NCBI RefSeq assembly: GCF_010998615.1
Contig: NZ_JAAEAH010000034.1
Span: forward strand, 1 to 64,000
DNA from: Myxococcus sp. CA023
GTDB lineage: Bacteria; Myxococcota; Myxococcia; Myxococcales; Myxococcaceae
Direction of reading: 5' to 3'
DNA length: 64,000 nt
The translations under genes and the position numbers were made by a program. The notes below the pieces were generated by a model that saw only the letters and a list, made by a program, of their open reading frames with translations, made no database searches and had not been told where the DNA came from. This document shows positions 15,912 through 25,683 of this stretch, piece after piece. Numbering within the stretch: position 1 is the first letter of the stretch; every line of letters begins with the position of its first letter.

Positions 15912-18650
15912 TCAAAGCACCTTCACGGCCTTCACCATGTCCGGCGACAGCTCCTCGTGCTGGAGGATGGAGAAGCCCAGCTTCCGGCTGATGGTCTGCA
16001 TGGCGCGGTTACCCGCGAGGATGTCCGCGACGATGCGCTCCATGCCCCAGTCCCGGCCGATCTCCACCAGTCGCTTCAGCATCTCCGCGCCCAGCCCCTG
16101 CCGCTGCACCGGGTCGCTGATGAGGATGGCGAACTCCGCGTCGCGCGTGCCTCGCAGCCGCGTGAGCCGGCCCACGCCGAGCAACTCTCCATCCTTGCGC
16201 TCCGCCACCAGCGCCATCTCTCGCGCGTAGTCGTTGAAGCAGATGCGGGACAACCGCGCGTGCGCCACGCGCGTGCTCAGTTGCATCAACCCCGCGTAGC
16301 GCAGGAACACCGTCTGCTCCGACAGCGTGCGGTGGAACTCCGCCATCTTTGGCTCGTCCTCCGGGCGGATGGGCCGCAGCAGAATCTCCTCTCCGTTGCG
16401 CAATCGGTAGGGCGCAACGTACTGGTTCGGGTACGGCTCGATGGCCAGCTTCGGCAGCTCCGCCTCCGTCACCGAGACCGGGTGCAGCACCACGCGCGCG
16501 TCCAGGGCCAGCAGCCGCTCGGGCGAGGCCAGCAGCGGGTTGATGTCCACCTCCTTCACGAAGCGCTGCTCCGCCACCAACTGGCTGAAGCGCACCATGA
16601 GCTGCTCCAGCGCCTTCAGGTCCACCGGCGGGCGGCCCCGGACGCCCTTCAACGCCTCGTAGATGCGCGTCTGCTCCATCATCCGCCGCGCCAGCGTGGT
16701 GTTCAGCGGCGGCAGCCCCAGCGCCCGGTCCCTGAACACCTCCACCAACGTCCCGCCCGCGCCGAAGAGCAGCACCGGACCGAACTGCGCGTCCACGCTG
16801 CTGCCCACGATGAGTTCATAGCCATCCAGCCGCACCATGGGCTGCACGGTGACGCCGTCGAACGCGGGCCCCTGCCCCATCGTCTCCAGCCGCGTCCGGA
16901 TGTCCCGGAAGGCGGCGCGCACGGCCTCCGCATCCGGAAGGTTCAGCCGCACGCCGCCCACGTCGGTCTTGTGCGTCACCGTGAGCGAGTGGAGCTTCAC
17001 CACCACCGGGAAGCCCAGGGCCGCGGCCTCCGCCACCGCGGCGTCCTCCGTCACCGCCAGCCGCGTCTCCACGGTGGGGATGCCATACGCGGCGAGCAGC
17101 TTCTTGGACTCGTACTCCGTCAGCAGCGTCCGCCCTTCCGCGCGTGCTGACTCCACCCACCGGCGCACTTCGTCCCGGGCGCTGCTCACCGTCTGTGCCA
17201 ACGCGGGCGTCTCATAGAGGCCCGCCAGGTTGTACGTGTAGCGCCACATGTAATTGAAGATGCGCGCCGCCGTGTCCGGATAGCCGAAGGTGGGGATGCC
17301 CGCATCGTTGAGGATGCGCTCCCCGGCCGCGACCTCCGAGCCGCCCATCCAACTGGCCAGAACCGGCTTGCCATGCAGCTTCGCGTAGGGCTTGAGACGG
17401 TCCGCCGTCTGCGTGGGCTCCGTCATGTCCTGCGGCGTGAGGATGACGAGCAGCCCGTCACTGCCTTCGTCCTGGCCGGTGACTTCCAGCGCCTTCGCGA
17501 AGCGCTCCGGGTCCGCGTCTCCCAGGATGTCCACCGGGTTGCCGTGACTCCACTGCGTCGGCAGGAAGGCGTCCAGGGCCTTGAGCGTGGACGCGCTGAG
17601 CGTGGCCAGCTCGCCGCCCCCAGACACCAGCGCGTCCGTGGCCAGCACCCCGGGGCCGCCCGCGTTCGTGAGCACCGTGAGGCGCCGGCCCGCGGGGCGC
17701 GGCTGCCGGGCCAGCGTCTCCGCCATGTAGAAGAGGTCGGCGATGGAATCCACGCGCAGCACGCCGGTGCGACGGAAGGCGGCGCTGAGCACCTCGTCAC
17801 TGCCCGTCAGCGAGCCCGTGTGGGACGCCGCCGCCTGCGCGGCCTGCGCCGTGCGGCCAGCCTTGATGACGATGATGGGCTTGGTGAGCGCCACCTCGCG
17901 CGCCGCGGAGAGGAAGGCCCGCGCGTCGCCAATGGACTCCATGTACAGCAGGATGGAGCGCGTCATCGGGTCGTCGGCCAGGAAGTCGATGAGGTCGCCC
18001 CAGCCCACGTCCAGCATCGAGCCCACCGACACGAAGGCGCTGAAGCCCACCGCCTCGCGCAGGCTCCAGTCGAGGATGGAGGTCAGCAGCGCGCCGCTCT
18101 GGCTGATGAAGGCCACGTTGCCCGGCCGGGCCATGGCGCCGGCGAACGTCGCGTTGAAGCCGCTGGGCGGGCGCATCACCCCCAGGCAGTTGGGGCCGAT
18201 GATGCGCACCTGGGCCGCCTGCGCAATGCGGAGGATCTCCTGCTCCAGGCGCTCCCCCTCCGCCCCAATCTCCTTGAAGCCCGCGGAGAGGATGATGGCG
18301 CCCCGGATGCCCAGCTCCGCGCACTCCTGGATGACGCCGGGCACCGCTTGCGCGGGCGTGACGACGATGGCCAGGTCCACCCGCTCCGGCAAGGCCCCCA
18401 GGGACGGCCAGGCCTTGATGCCCAGCACGTTGGGCCGCTTCGGGTTGATGGGGTAGACGGTGCCGCCAAAGGGGTTGCTGATGAGGTTCCACAACACGGT
18501 GCGCCCCACGCTGCCGGGCCGCTCGGTGGCCCCGACGACGGCCACGCTGCGCGGCGCGAAGAGGACGTCCAGCGGCAGCCGCGTTCGCTGCTGGTGGAGC
18601 ACGTTGTAGGACGGGTCCGTCTTCGAGGTACCAGGGGTGCGCGTGTCCAT
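15912..18650 (-). CDS. Pat-like protein: NDP-forming acyl-CoA synthetase fused to GNAT acetyltransferase
   Basis: A 912-residue fusion in the same domain order as the Salmonella protein-lysine acetyltransferase Pat. In order: a CoA-binding Rossmann domain ([14 protein letters not shown]), a succinyl-CoA-ligase-like domain ([10 protein letters not shown] and [12 protein letters not shown]), an ATP-grasp domain ([19 protein letters not shown]) and a C-terminal GNAT domain ([10 protein letters not shown] ... [16 protein letters not shown]). Pat controls acetyl-CoA synthetase by acetylation. The His in SHTG, replaced in E. coli PatZ, is retained here, so synthetase activity may persist. ATG 18650 has GGAGG very close upstream; ATG 18662 is an alternative. 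It is a single-gene unit, divergent from the TIGR02265 gene. Confidence 0.88.
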   Translation of the reverse strand: MDTRTPGTSKTDPSYNVLHQQRTRLPLDVLFAPRSVAVVGATERPGSVGRTVLWNLISNPFGGTVYPINPKRPNVLGIKAWPSLGALPERVDLAIVVTPAQAVPGVIQECAELGIRGAIILSAGFKEIGAEGERLEQEILRIAQAAQVRIIGPNCLGVMRPPSGFNATFAGAMARPGNVAFISQSGALLTSILDWSLREAVGFSAFVSVGSMLDVGWGDLIDFLADDPMTRSILLYMESIGDARAFLSAAREVALTKPIIVIKAGRTAQAAQAAASHTGSLTGSDEVLSAAFRRTGVLRVDSIADLFYMAETLARQPRPAGRRLTVLTNAGGPGVLATDALVSGGGELATLSASTLKALDAFLPTQWSHGNPVDILGDADPERFAKALEVTGQDEGSDGLLVILTPQDMTEPTQTADRLKPYAKLHGKPVLASWMGGSEVAAGERILNDAGIPTFGYPDTAARIFNYMWRYTYNLAGLYETPALAQTVSSARDEVRRWVESARAEGRTLLTEYESKKLLAAYGIPTVETRLAVTEDAAVAEAAALGFPVVVKLHSLTVTHKTDVGGVRLNLPDAEAVRAAFRDIRTRLETMGQGPAFDGVTVQPMVRLDGYELIVGSSVDAQFGPVLLFGAGGTLVEVFRDRALGLPPLNTTLARRMMEQTRIYEALKGVRGRPPVDLKALEQLMVRFSQLVAEQRFVKEVDINPLLASPERLLALDARVVLHPVSVTEAELPKLAIEPYPNQYVAPYRLRNGEEILLRPIRPEDEPKMAEFHRTLSEQTVFLRYAGLMQLSTRVAHARLSRICFNDYAREMALVAERKDGELLGVGRLTRLRGTRDAEFAILISDPVQRQGLGAEMLKRLVEIGRDWGMERIVADILAGNRAMQTISRKLGFSILQHEELSPDMVKAVKVL

Positions 18651-18933
18651 GGCCTCCGTCATTGTGGCCGGGCTCGCCAGGGCGCAATGGCCTTCTCGTG
18701 CCTGCCCCGTGAACGCCCCCCTCCCAGGTCCTCGCATGAATAGGATAGAACTGAAATAACTGCACTCCCCGCCAAGGAACCAGGAGGTGCGCCCTGCGCA
18801 TGTCACTCACATGTCGCTCTGACAGCCAGTACGTGACGCAGGCAGTTCTGACACTCGCTGACAGTTTCACTGAACGAAATTTCACCGGTGGGCAAGCATC
18901 CCACGGCCCGCCCGGTGTATACGGGGCGCCTCT

Positions 18934-19551
18934 ATGACTCCTTCCGAGAAGCTTGTTTTCACCCAGACCGTCGAGGCGCTCTTCGTGCGCGCCCTCGAGA
19001 ACCGCCTCACCCCGGCGTGCCGTGAGCACCTGCGCCGGGCGGGGTTGGAGCTCGACCAGAAATTGGAGCGGGCCTACACCCTGGAGCAGTGGAAGGAGTT
19101 CCTCCGAATCGCCGCCGGCCACGTCTACGGCGGCGTCCCCGCCGAGGCGGCCTACTACTCGCTGGGCGAGCGGTTCATGGACGCGTACTTCGGCACCTTC
19201 TTCGGCCGGGCCCTGCTGGGTGTCGTCCGGCTGGCCGGGCCCCGGCGGATGCTGCTTCGCGCAGGCATGGGTTTTCGCGCCGGCAACAACTTCAGTGTGG
19301 TCGAAATCGTCGAGCGGACTCCCACTTCAGTGGAGCTGCGGATGAATGACGTGCTGGCGGACCTGCCCACCTTCTCCGCGGGCCTGCTGGCGCGCGCGGT
19401 GGAGCTGTGCGGTGGGTGGCGGGTGGTCAGCATCCCCGAGGAGTTCGACGGCACCGCGGCCACCTTCCACATCCGCTGGTCCGAGGCCCCAGCCGAGGCC
19501 GCCCTCACCGCCACGGATGACGACTCGGGCGCGTCCCGGCCTCGCGCATAG
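18934..19551 (+). CDS. TIGR02265/DUF2378-family myxobacterial protein
   Basis: A 205-residue soluble protein of a paralogous family largely confined to fruiting myxobacteria. Recognition rests on the length, the GxxxxTPSEKLVFTQTVEALF-like N-terminus, the EQWKEFLRIAAGHVYGG segment near residue 55, AYYSLGERFMDAY, and the central GNNFSVVEI/ELRMNDVL strands. No enzyme motif is known for the family and its role is undefined. It is divergent from the Pat-like gene; the 283-bp spacer contains three CTGACA-type repeats (18819, 18848, 18858) that may be regulatory. Two strong hairpins follow it. Confidence 0.8.
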   Translation: MTPSEKLVFTQTVEALFVRALENRLTPACREHLRRAGLELDQKLERAYTLEQWKEFLRIAAGHVYGGVPAEAAYYSLGERFMDAYFGTFFGRALLGVVRLAGPRRMLLRAGMGFRAGNNFSVVEIVERTPTSVELRMNDVLADLPTFSAGLLARAVELCGGWRVVSIPEEFDGTAATFHIRWSEAPAEAALTATDDDSGASRPRA

Positions 19552-19558
19552 CAATCCC

Positions 19559-19630
19559 CTGCGCGCCCCGTGGCGCTTCGCCACGGGATGCCGCGCAGCA
19601 CGCCACGCTCGCAAGGCAGCCGAGCGTGGC
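19559..19630 (+). terminator. Tandem pair of strong hairpins
   Basis: The first hairpin is CTGCGCG-c-CCCGTGGC, loop gcttc, then GCCACGGG-atgc-CGCGCAG (19559-19598). The second is GCCACGCTCG/CGAGCGTGGC with a 9-base loop (19602-19630). Together they form 25 base pairs of stem just after the TIGR02265 stop. There is no T-tract, so they may act as an mRNA 3'-end stabiliser or Rho-assisted terminator. Confidence 0.55.
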
Positions 19631-19744
19631 CACGGGGCCACACGGCGGCCTGCGTCTCAGAGGGAAACGCGCGGCTTCACGGCGGCGCGGACCTGCTGGC
19701 ATCGCGGCTGCAATCCCATGCGGCATCCCTCGGAGGATGGACGC

Positions 19745-20539
19745 ATGAGCAACCCTGAAGTGGTGACGAAGTCCCAGCGCCGGATGCACTGGGGCGTGGG
19801 CGTGGCGGCGCTGGTGATGCTGTTCGCGGGCGTGGGCACGTGGCTGGTGCTGCGCCAGTCGGCGACAGAGCTGCCGCACCCGTCCATGGCGGTCATCCCC
19901 AAGCCGTCCCACCCCGGATTGGCGCCGCGCGCGGAGCCGCCGCTGCCCTCCTCCGCGGAGATGGACGCGCTGCTGCGAACACGGCTCGCTGGGGCGTCGC
20001 TCATGCCGGAGTTCGCCACGTGGCTGAAGGAGCAGGACCTGCTGCGCCGCTTCGTCACCGTCGTGGACAACGTGGCCCATGGTGACAGCCCCCGCGAGGC
20101 GGTGCGCTTCCTCGCTCCGGCCGGCACCTTCGAGGCACGCCGCAAGGCCGGCAAGCTCGTCATCGAAAGGCAGAGCTACGCGCGCTACGACGTCATCGGC
20201 AAGGTGGTGGGCTCGCTCGACATGGGCGTGCTGGTATCCACCTACCGCGAGGTGCGTCACCTGGCCGAGCGCCTCCACAAGGAGACGGCTCGCCCCGGAA
20301 GCACCTTCGACGCCTCGCTCCACCTCGCCTTCGAGCAGGTGCTCGCCGTCCCTGTCATCGACGGTGACGTCGAGGTGGTCCCCAAGGGCGCGATGTTCGT
20401 CTACGCCGACCCGAAGCTCGAAGGGCTGACGGCCGCGCAGAAGCACCTGCTGCGGATGGGGCCGCAGAACCTCCGCCGCATCCAGGACAAGGTCCGCGAG
20501 GCGTCCCAGCAGCTCACCCAGCAGGCGTCCCGCCGCTGA
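19745..20539 (+). CDS. DUF3014 membrane-anchored protein
   Basis: A 264-residue protein with an N-terminal cytosolic stub, one transmembrane helix at about residues 16-36 (WGVGVAALVMLFAGVGTWLV), and a periplasmic DUF3014 domain. The domain is identified by DALLRTRLAG, LLRRFVTVVDNVAHGDSPREAVRFLAPAG, the YARYDVIGKVVGSLD strand-helix and the C-terminal FVYADPKLEGLTAAQKHLLRMGP. The family is found in proteobacteria and has no established function. The ATG follows a GGAGGA site. It is on the same strand as the two-component pair that follows 187 bp later. Confidence 0.8.
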   Translation: MSNPEVVTKSQRRMHWGVGVAALVMLFAGVGTWLVLRQSATELPHPSMAVIPKPSHPGLAPRAEPPLPSSAEMDALLRTRLAGASLMPEFATWLKEQDLLRRFVTVVDNVAHGDSPREAVRFLAPAGTFEARRKAGKLVIERQSYARYDVIGKVVGSLDMGVLVSTYREVRHLAERLHKETARPGSTFDASLHLAFEQVLAVPVIDGDVEVVPKGAMFVYADPKLEGLTAAQKHLLRMGPQNLRRIQDKVREASQQLTQQASRR

Positions 20540-20726
20540 AGCGGTCACCGGCCCTGGCAGGATGCAACGGGGGCCATGCAGATTGCGGCGCTTCGCCATG
20601 GGGCGCCGCCTCCGCGCAGAGGGACAAGCCGGGGGGCACGGGCGTTGCTATCGGAGGAGCTTTCCTCCGGGACGAAGCGCTGCCAGGCGGCGTGGAGGCC
20701 CGGCAAGCACCGGAGCCCCCGCGCCG

Positions 20727-22865
20727 GTGTCGCCCCTGCGTCCCGTGTTCATGCGCCTGCCTGTCCTCCCCGTGCTGTTGCTGTGTCTGATGCTCTCCGG
20801 CATCATCGCGGGCGTCCTGCACTTCATGCAGCGCGACCGGCAGGCGCTGGTGGACCAGATGGCCCGCGAGCGACAGGCGCAGCTGCTGGAGGCCGTGCGC
20901 GGCGTCTCCGCCGCCCTGGAGAGCGCGGAGGAGGACCTGCGCTTCGCGGGCGAGCTGCTGGCCCAGCCGGGCACCGCCGAGGAGCACCGGCGCGAGATGC
21001 GCGCCCTGCTGGAGGCGGTGGGTCAGTACAAGGCCATCCTCGTCTTCGGAACGGACGGACAGGAACGGCTCCGACTGGTGGACCGGCGCAGCGCGGCGAC
21101 GATGACGCACCAGTTCACCGCGGAGGACCTGGCCCTCACCGTGGCGCAGGCCCGCAGTCATCCGCCGGGCCACGTCATCTCATCCCCGCCCCTTCCCCGG
21201 GCCCAATCGGGCTGGCTGCGCGCCTTCGCCACCGCGTTGCCGGAGGACGCGCAGGACAGCGGCGCCGTCGTCGTGGTGCTGGTGGACGCCGAGCCGCGCT
21301 TCGCCCCGCTGAAGCTGCTCGCGTCGGACTCGGAGACGCAGCTGCTAGTGCTGGGAGTCGATGGAACGCCGACGGCGTTGACCCACCCGAACCTGGCGGA
21401 CAGGTACCGGCGGCTGGACACCGACGGCCACCAGACGCCCGGCCTCGCGGCGCTGGCGCGGGCGCTTCGCGCGGGTGAGTCGGGCACGCGCATCATCGAT
21501 CGCAAGGAGGCCGCCCGGCTCGGCCTGGGCGATTCGGAGGTGGTGGCCACCTTCAGCCCGGTGCGGTTCAAGAATGGCGCGGCATGGCCGGTGGCGACGC
21601 TCGCGTCGACGCGCGTGCTCCGGATCCATGAGCGCGGCCTGGTGCTGCGCCTGTCGCTGGCGGCGGTGCTCGTCTCCGGGTTCCTCATCGCCTTCGGAGT
21701 GTACGTGGTGCTCGCGCGCAGCCGGGCGGAAGCCCTGCGGGACAGCCAGCTCCATGCGCAGCGGCTGGCGCACCTGCACGACAAGACGCAGAAGATTCTC
21801 GACAACATCCCCACCGGGGTCCTGGCGCTCTCCTCCACCCGGCACATCTCCGCCGCCAACCGCGCGCTGAGCGCCCGCATGCCGGCGGACGTCGTGGGCC
21901 AGCCCCTGACGGCGGCCTTTCCCCAGGCCCAGGCCCCCGTCATCCAGCGGCTGGAGGACCTGGTTCACGCGGCCACGAGCGACGGCCGGGTGCGCAGCCT
22001 CCACGGTGAACCGCTCTGCCTCTTCGAAGAGCCCGGCCAGTACAACGTCCACGCGGTGCCGCTGGAGCCGAACACCCCGGAGGTCCACACGCTGGTCGTC
22101 ATCGAGGACCTGAGCAGCCTGCGCGCGCTGGAAGGACAGCTGCTGCGCGCGGAGAAGCTGGCCACGGTGGGCGTGCTGGCGGCGGGCATCGCCCATGAGA
22201 TTGGCACGCCGCTGGGCATCGTCCGCGGCCGGGCCGAGTACGTGCAGGAGAAGCTGGGACGCGAGCACCCGCAGGCAGCCGGCCTGGGCACCATCGTCGG
22301 GCAGATAGACAGGGTGAGCCGGACGCTGCGCCAGCTGCTCGACTTTTCCCGGCTCCGGCCAGCGGACGCGCAGTCGGTCCCGCTGGAGCCCCTGGTGCAC
22401 AGCGTGCGGGAGTTGCTGTGGATGGAGGCCGAGCGGCGGCGCCTGAAGCTGGAGGTGACGGTCGCCTCGCCCGTGCCCGCGGTGGCGGCCGACCCCGACC
22501 AGTTCCAGCAGGTGCTCATCAACCTGGTGCTCAACGCATGTGACGCGTGCGGGGCCGGCGGACTCGTCCGGCTGAGCGCGAGCATGGACACCGGAGACGC
22601 ACCGGGCGCCTGGGGCATGGTGCGCGTGGACGTCGAGGACAACGGCTGCGGTATCGCCCCCCGCCATGTCCACCAGGTCTTCGACCCTTTCTTCACCACC
22701 AAGAAGCGCGGCCAGGGCACCGGATTGGGCCTGACGATGGTGGCGCACATCGTGCGCAACCACGGAGGCCGTATCGAACTGGACAGCGCGCCAGAGCGAG
22801 GCACCCGCGTCACCGTGCGCTGGCCCGCCGCGGCGCCCGCCGGAGAGGAGCGACATGTCGTCTAG
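20727..22865 (+). CDS. NtrB-type membrane sensor histidine kinase
   Basis: A 712-residue sensor kinase. A first transmembrane helix lies near the N-terminus (LPVLPVLLLCLMLSGIIAGV) and a second near residue 310 (LSLAAVLVSGFLIAFGVYVVL), enclosing a periplasmic sensor domain of about 290 residues. A PAS domain follows (KILDNIPTGVLAL), then the dimerisation domain with the phospho-acceptor His in AHEIGTPLG at about residue 490 (codon 22194), and the ATPase domain with NLVLNACDAC, VEDNGCGIAP and GTGLGLTM. The HEIGTPLG form is typical of kinases paired with NtrC regulators, and the partner's start overlaps this stop by 11 bases. The signal is unknown. The start is uncertain: GTG 20727, ATG 20751, or upstream. 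Confidence 0.88.
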   Translation: MSPLRPVFMRLPVLPVLLLCLMLSGIIAGVLHFMQRDRQALVDQMARERQAQLLEAVRGVSAALESAEEDLRFAGELLAQPGTAEEHRREMRALLEAVGQYKAILVFGTDGQERLRLVDRRSAATMTHQFTAEDLALTVAQARSHPPGHVISSPPLPRAQSGWLRAFATALPEDAQDSGAVVVVLVDAEPRFAPLKLLASDSETQLLVLGVDGTPTALTHPNLADRYRRLDTDGHQTPGLAALARALRAGESGTRIIDRKEAARLGLGDSEVVATFSPVRFKNGAAWPVATLASTRVLRIHERGLVLRLSLAAVLVSGFLIAFGVYVVLARSRAEALRDSQLHAQRLAHLHDKTQKILDNIPTGVLALSSTRHISAANRALSARMPADVVGQPLTAAFPQAQAPVIQRLEDLVHAATSDGRVRSLHGEPLCLFEEPGQYNVHAVPLEPNTPEVHTLVVIEDLSSLRALEGQLLRAEKLATVGVLAAGIAHEIGTPLGIVRGRAEYVQEKLGREHPQAAGLGTIVGQIDRVSRTLRQLLDFSRLRPADAQSVPLEPLVHSVRELLWMEAERRRLKLEVTVASPVPAVAADPDQFQQVLINLVLNACDACGAGGLVRLSASMDTGDAPGAWGMVRVDVEDNGCGIAPRHVHQVFDPFFTTKKRGQGTGLGLTMVAHIVRNHGGRIELDSAPERGTRVTVRWPAAAPAGEERHVV

Positions 22866-24228
22866 AGCCAGGGTCCTCGTCGTCGACGACCACGTCGAGA
22901 TGGGGCAGATGTTGAAGGAACCGCTGACGGACGACGGCTACAAGGTCGACATCGCCACCGGCGGCGCGGATGCCATCGCCCAGTTGCGCGCGCGCGTCTA
23001 CGACGCGGTGCTGTGCGACCTGCGCATGCAGGACGTGGACGGCTTCGACGTGCTCGACGCCGCGCGCAAGCTGGACCCGGACCTGCCCGTAGTGATGATG
23101 ACGGCCTTCGGCGGCGTGGAGAACGCCGTGGAGGCGATGAAGCGCGGCGCGTTCCACTACTTCACCAAGCCCTTCCGGCTGGACGAGGTGCGCCTGTCCC
23201 TGGAGCGCGCGCTGGAGCAGCGCCGCCTGCGCACCGAGCACCGCGCGCTCAAGCAGCAGGCCGCGGACCGCGGGGGCCTGGGCGCCCTGGTGGGCAGCAG
23301 CACCGCGATGCGCGACCTCTACGCGTTGATTGAGCGGGTGGCCTGGTCCGGCGCCCCGGTGCTGGTGCGCGGCGAGAGCGGCAGCGGCAAGGAGCTGGTC
23401 GCCCGGGCTTTGCACTTCGAGGGCACCCGGCGCGAGGGGCCCTTCGTGGCCGTCAACTGCACCGCGCTGCCACACGCGCTCCTGGAGAGTGAGCTGTTCG
23501 GCCACGTCAAAGGCGCCTTCACCGGCGCCACCACGGCCCGGCGTGGCCTCTTCGTGGAGGCGGACGGCGGCACGCTGTTCCTGGACGAGATTGGCGACAT
23601 GGCCCCCGAGCTCCAGGCCCGGCTGCTCCGCGTACTGGAGGACGGCGAGGTGCGGGCCGTGGGCGCGGACGGCTCGCGCACGGTGGATGTGCGGGTGGTG
23701 GCCGCGACGCACCAGGACCTGGAGACGCGCGTCAAGGAAGGCCGCTTCCGCGCGGACGTCTTCTACCGGCTCAACGTCGTCACGCTGCGGCTGCCGCCCC
23801 TGCGCGAGCGCCGCGAGGACATCCCCGCGCTCATCGAGCACTTCCTCCAGCAGGCCAAGGCGCGCAATCCGCGCTCCGTCGTGCAGCGGTTCTCCCCGGA
23901 GACGCTGGCAGCGCTGGCGGCCCTGCCCTGGGCGGGCAACGTGCGCGAGCTGGAGAACCTGGTGCAGCGGCTGGTCGTGCTCGGCTCGACGGAGGTGGTG
24001 GATCTGCCGCAACTGCGCCCCCATCTGCCCTCGGACACCAGCCAGGAGAACCACCCGCTGGCCGCGGCGCAGCGCACCATCATCCCGCTGCGGCAGGTGG
24101 AGACGGAGTACATCGCCTGGGCCGTGGCTCGCTGCGGGGGAAACAAGACGAAGGCCGCGGAGTTGCTCGGCATCGACGTCTCCACCATCCACCGCCGCGA
24201 ACGCGCGGAAGGCAATCCGCAACGCTGA
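22855..24228 (+). CDS. NtrC-family sigma-54-dependent response regulator
   Basis: A 457-residue regulator that, once phosphorylated by the overlapping kinase, should activate sigma-54 RNA polymerase. The receiver domain has the acidic pair DD at 11-12, phospho-acceptor Asp55 (LCDLRM) and Lys105. The AAA+ domain has Walker A GESGSGKE (173-180), an intact GAFTGA sigma-54 contact loop (220-225) and Walker B LFLDEIGD. A Fis-type helix-turn-helix (NKTKAAELLGIDVSTIHRR) ends the protein. All motifs for a functional enhancer-binding protein are present. Myxobacteria carry many such pairs that control development. The target promoters are not identifiable from this window. Confidence 0.93.
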   Translation: MSSRARVLVVDDHVEMGQMLKEPLTDDGYKVDIATGGADAIAQLRARVYDAVLCDLRMQDVDGFDVLDAARKLDPDLPVVMMTAFGGVENAVEAMKRGAFHYFTKPFRLDEVRLSLERALEQRRLRTEHRALKQQAADRGGLGALVGSSTAMRDLYALIERVAWSGAPVLVRGESGSGKELVARALHFEGTRREGPFVAVNCTALPHALLESELFGHVKGAFTGATTARRGLFVEADGGTLFLDEIGDMAPELQARLLRVLEDGEVRAVGADGSRTVDVRVVAATHQDLETRVKEGRFRADVFYRLNVVTLRLPPLRERREDIPALIEHFLQQAKARNPRSVVQRFSPETLAALAALPWAGNVRELENLVQRLVVLGSTEVVDLPQLRPHLPSDTSQENHPLAAAQRTIIPLRQVETEYIAWAVARCGGNKTKAAELLGIDVSTIHRRERAEGNPQR

Positions 24229-24305
24229 CCTGGGCACGCTGCAACGGTGGACGTGCCACGGTTCGGGTGTCTCAGAGGGACGGACGCACGGCACGGGGCT
24301 TGAAA

Positions 24306-24851
24306 ATGACAGGAGGCATGAACCGAACCCTCCTGTCTCTCCTTGCCGCGGTCAGTCTGGTTGGTTGCGCCTCCAAGCAGAAGCCGTCCTCCGTGACGGA
24401 CAATCTTCCGGACCAGCACCGGAGCCCCACCGCCACGGCGGCGACGTCAACCCGCAACGCGGATGAGGATGAAGAAGCGGCCCGCCGGGCAATGGGCTCG
24501 TTGTCGTCGGACCCGGTGTACTTCGAGCTCGACTCGGCCACGCTGCGGCCCGAGTCGCGCGACATGCTCGCGCAGCTCGCCACGGGCCTGCGGGAACGGC
24601 CCCTCACGCGGGTGACGGTGTCGGGCCACACCTGCGAGCTGGGCACCACGGAGTACAACATCGCGCTGGGCCACCGCCGCGCGGCCGTGGTGCGCGACTA
24701 CCTGCGCAACCTGGGCGTGGAGTCCTCGCAGCTCTCCATCGTCTCCTACGGCGAGGAGCGCCCGCTGTCGGACGCGCACACGGAAGATGCGTTCCGCAGG
24801 AACCGCCGCGCGGAGTTCACCTTCTCCACGAAGGAGCAGGCCACGCGCTGA
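24306..24851 (+). CDS. OmpA-family (Pal-like) lipoprotein
   Basis: A 181-residue peptidoglycan-associated lipoprotein. A signal peptide ends in the lipobox SLVGC, followed by a linker and a C-terminal OmpA/Pal domain: VYFELDSATLRPESRDMLAQLA, then TVSGHTCELGTTEYNIALGHRRAAV (diaminopimelate-contacting region), then FRRNRRAEF. In most Pal proteins the GHTD motif carries Asp; here it reads GHTC, a substitution at a residue often involved in meso-DAP recognition. It follows the response regulator after 77 bp. It is not near tolB/tolA, so it is a Pal paralogue rather than the Tol-Pal gene. ATG 24318 is an alternative start. Confidence 0.85.
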   Translation: MTGGMNRTLLSLLAAVSLVGCASKQKPSSVTDNLPDQHRSPTATAATSTRNADEDEEAARRAMGSLSSDPVYFELDSATLRPESRDMLAQLATGLRERPLTRVTVSGHTCELGTTEYNIALGHRRAAVVRDYLRNLGVESSQLSIVSYGEERPLSDAHTEDAFRRNRRAEFTFSTKEQATR

Positions 24852-24939
24852 GCCACCTGGCGGAAGTCTGTCGGGCCTCCCCGGTACGCTGATCCCGGTA
24901 TGCGCGCCGGGAACGCCGGGCGCTGGGGAGGGATGGGGA

Positions 24940-25683
24940 ATGGGAAGCAGAATTCGCCGGCGGCCTGGCTACAAGAGCCGGCCTTCCGTGGCCGCGCTGG
25001 CGGAATCATTGGGGTTGCTGCGGTCTCGAGACCTGGAGACACATGGCGCTCCACGCAGCCAGCTCAACCTGCTGTGCAATGTCGGAGCCCTGCGAGAAGT
25101 CGCGCCCGGCGTCTGGGCTCGCTCGAGCGCGATGGTGACAGCCGCGGCCATTGCCGTGAAGCGCGTCCCCCGGGGCGTGCTCTGCCTGAAGTCCGCGCTG
25201 TGGGTCCACGGCTTGCTGCCTGAATCCCCCACAGAGGTCTGGATGGCCATTGGAGCGCATGCGCGTAAACCGCGCTGGGACCAGCCACCGCTCCAGGTGG
25301 TCCGCTTCTCGGGGTGCGCACAGACCGAGGGCATCGAGCACCGTCTGCTCTGGGGGTTGCCCATCACCGTCTACGGCGTCGCGAAGACGGTCGCGGACCT
25401 GTTCAAGTATCGAAACAAGCTGGGATTCCCCATCGCAGTGCGGGCACTCCACGACTCCCTCCTCTCAGGGCTCACCACCTCGGATGAGGTTCGACACTTC
25501 GCGGAAATCTGCCGCGTCAGGAAGAGTGTCGGCCCCTATCTCGAGGTCCTCGAAGCACGGCGAGGCCAGGACATCCTGCGCGCGAGGCAGGCCTTCCTCG
25601 CGCGCGAGGCTGCACGGGCGAGGTTCCTGGAAGCGCCCCTGCTCCATCAGCTCCCGGGGCATCCGGAGAGCGAAAGCCGCTGA
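24940..25683 (+). CDS. Orphan AbiEi-like antitoxin / transcriptional regulator
   Basis: A 247-residue protein resembling AbiEi antitoxins of type IV toxin-antitoxin systems. The N-terminal part suggests a winged helix (SLGLLRSRDLETHGAPRSQLNLL, then GALREVAPGVWAR). The central domain shows RVPRGVLCLKSALWVHGLLPESPTEVWMAI and ITVYGVAKTVADLFKYRNKLG, both close to the family pattern. Normally the antitoxin precedes the nucleotidyltransferase toxin AbiEii. No such gene is found downstream; instead the last codons lie in the first unit of a 100-bp tandem repeat. It could therefore be a solitary regulator or the survivor of a decayed module. The start follows a GGGGAGGG site. Confidence 0.72.
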   Translation: MGSRIRRRPGYKSRPSVAALAESLGLLRSRDLETHGAPRSQLNLLCNVGALREVAPGVWARSSAMVTAAAIAVKRVPRGVLCLKSALWVHGLLPESPTEVWMAIGAHARKPRWDQPPLQVVRFSGCAQTEGIEHRLLWGLPITVYGVAKTVADLFKYRNKLGFPIAVRALHDSLLSGLTTSDEVRHFAEICRVRKSVGPYLEVLEARRGQDILRARQAFLAREAARARFLEAPLLHQLPGHPESESR

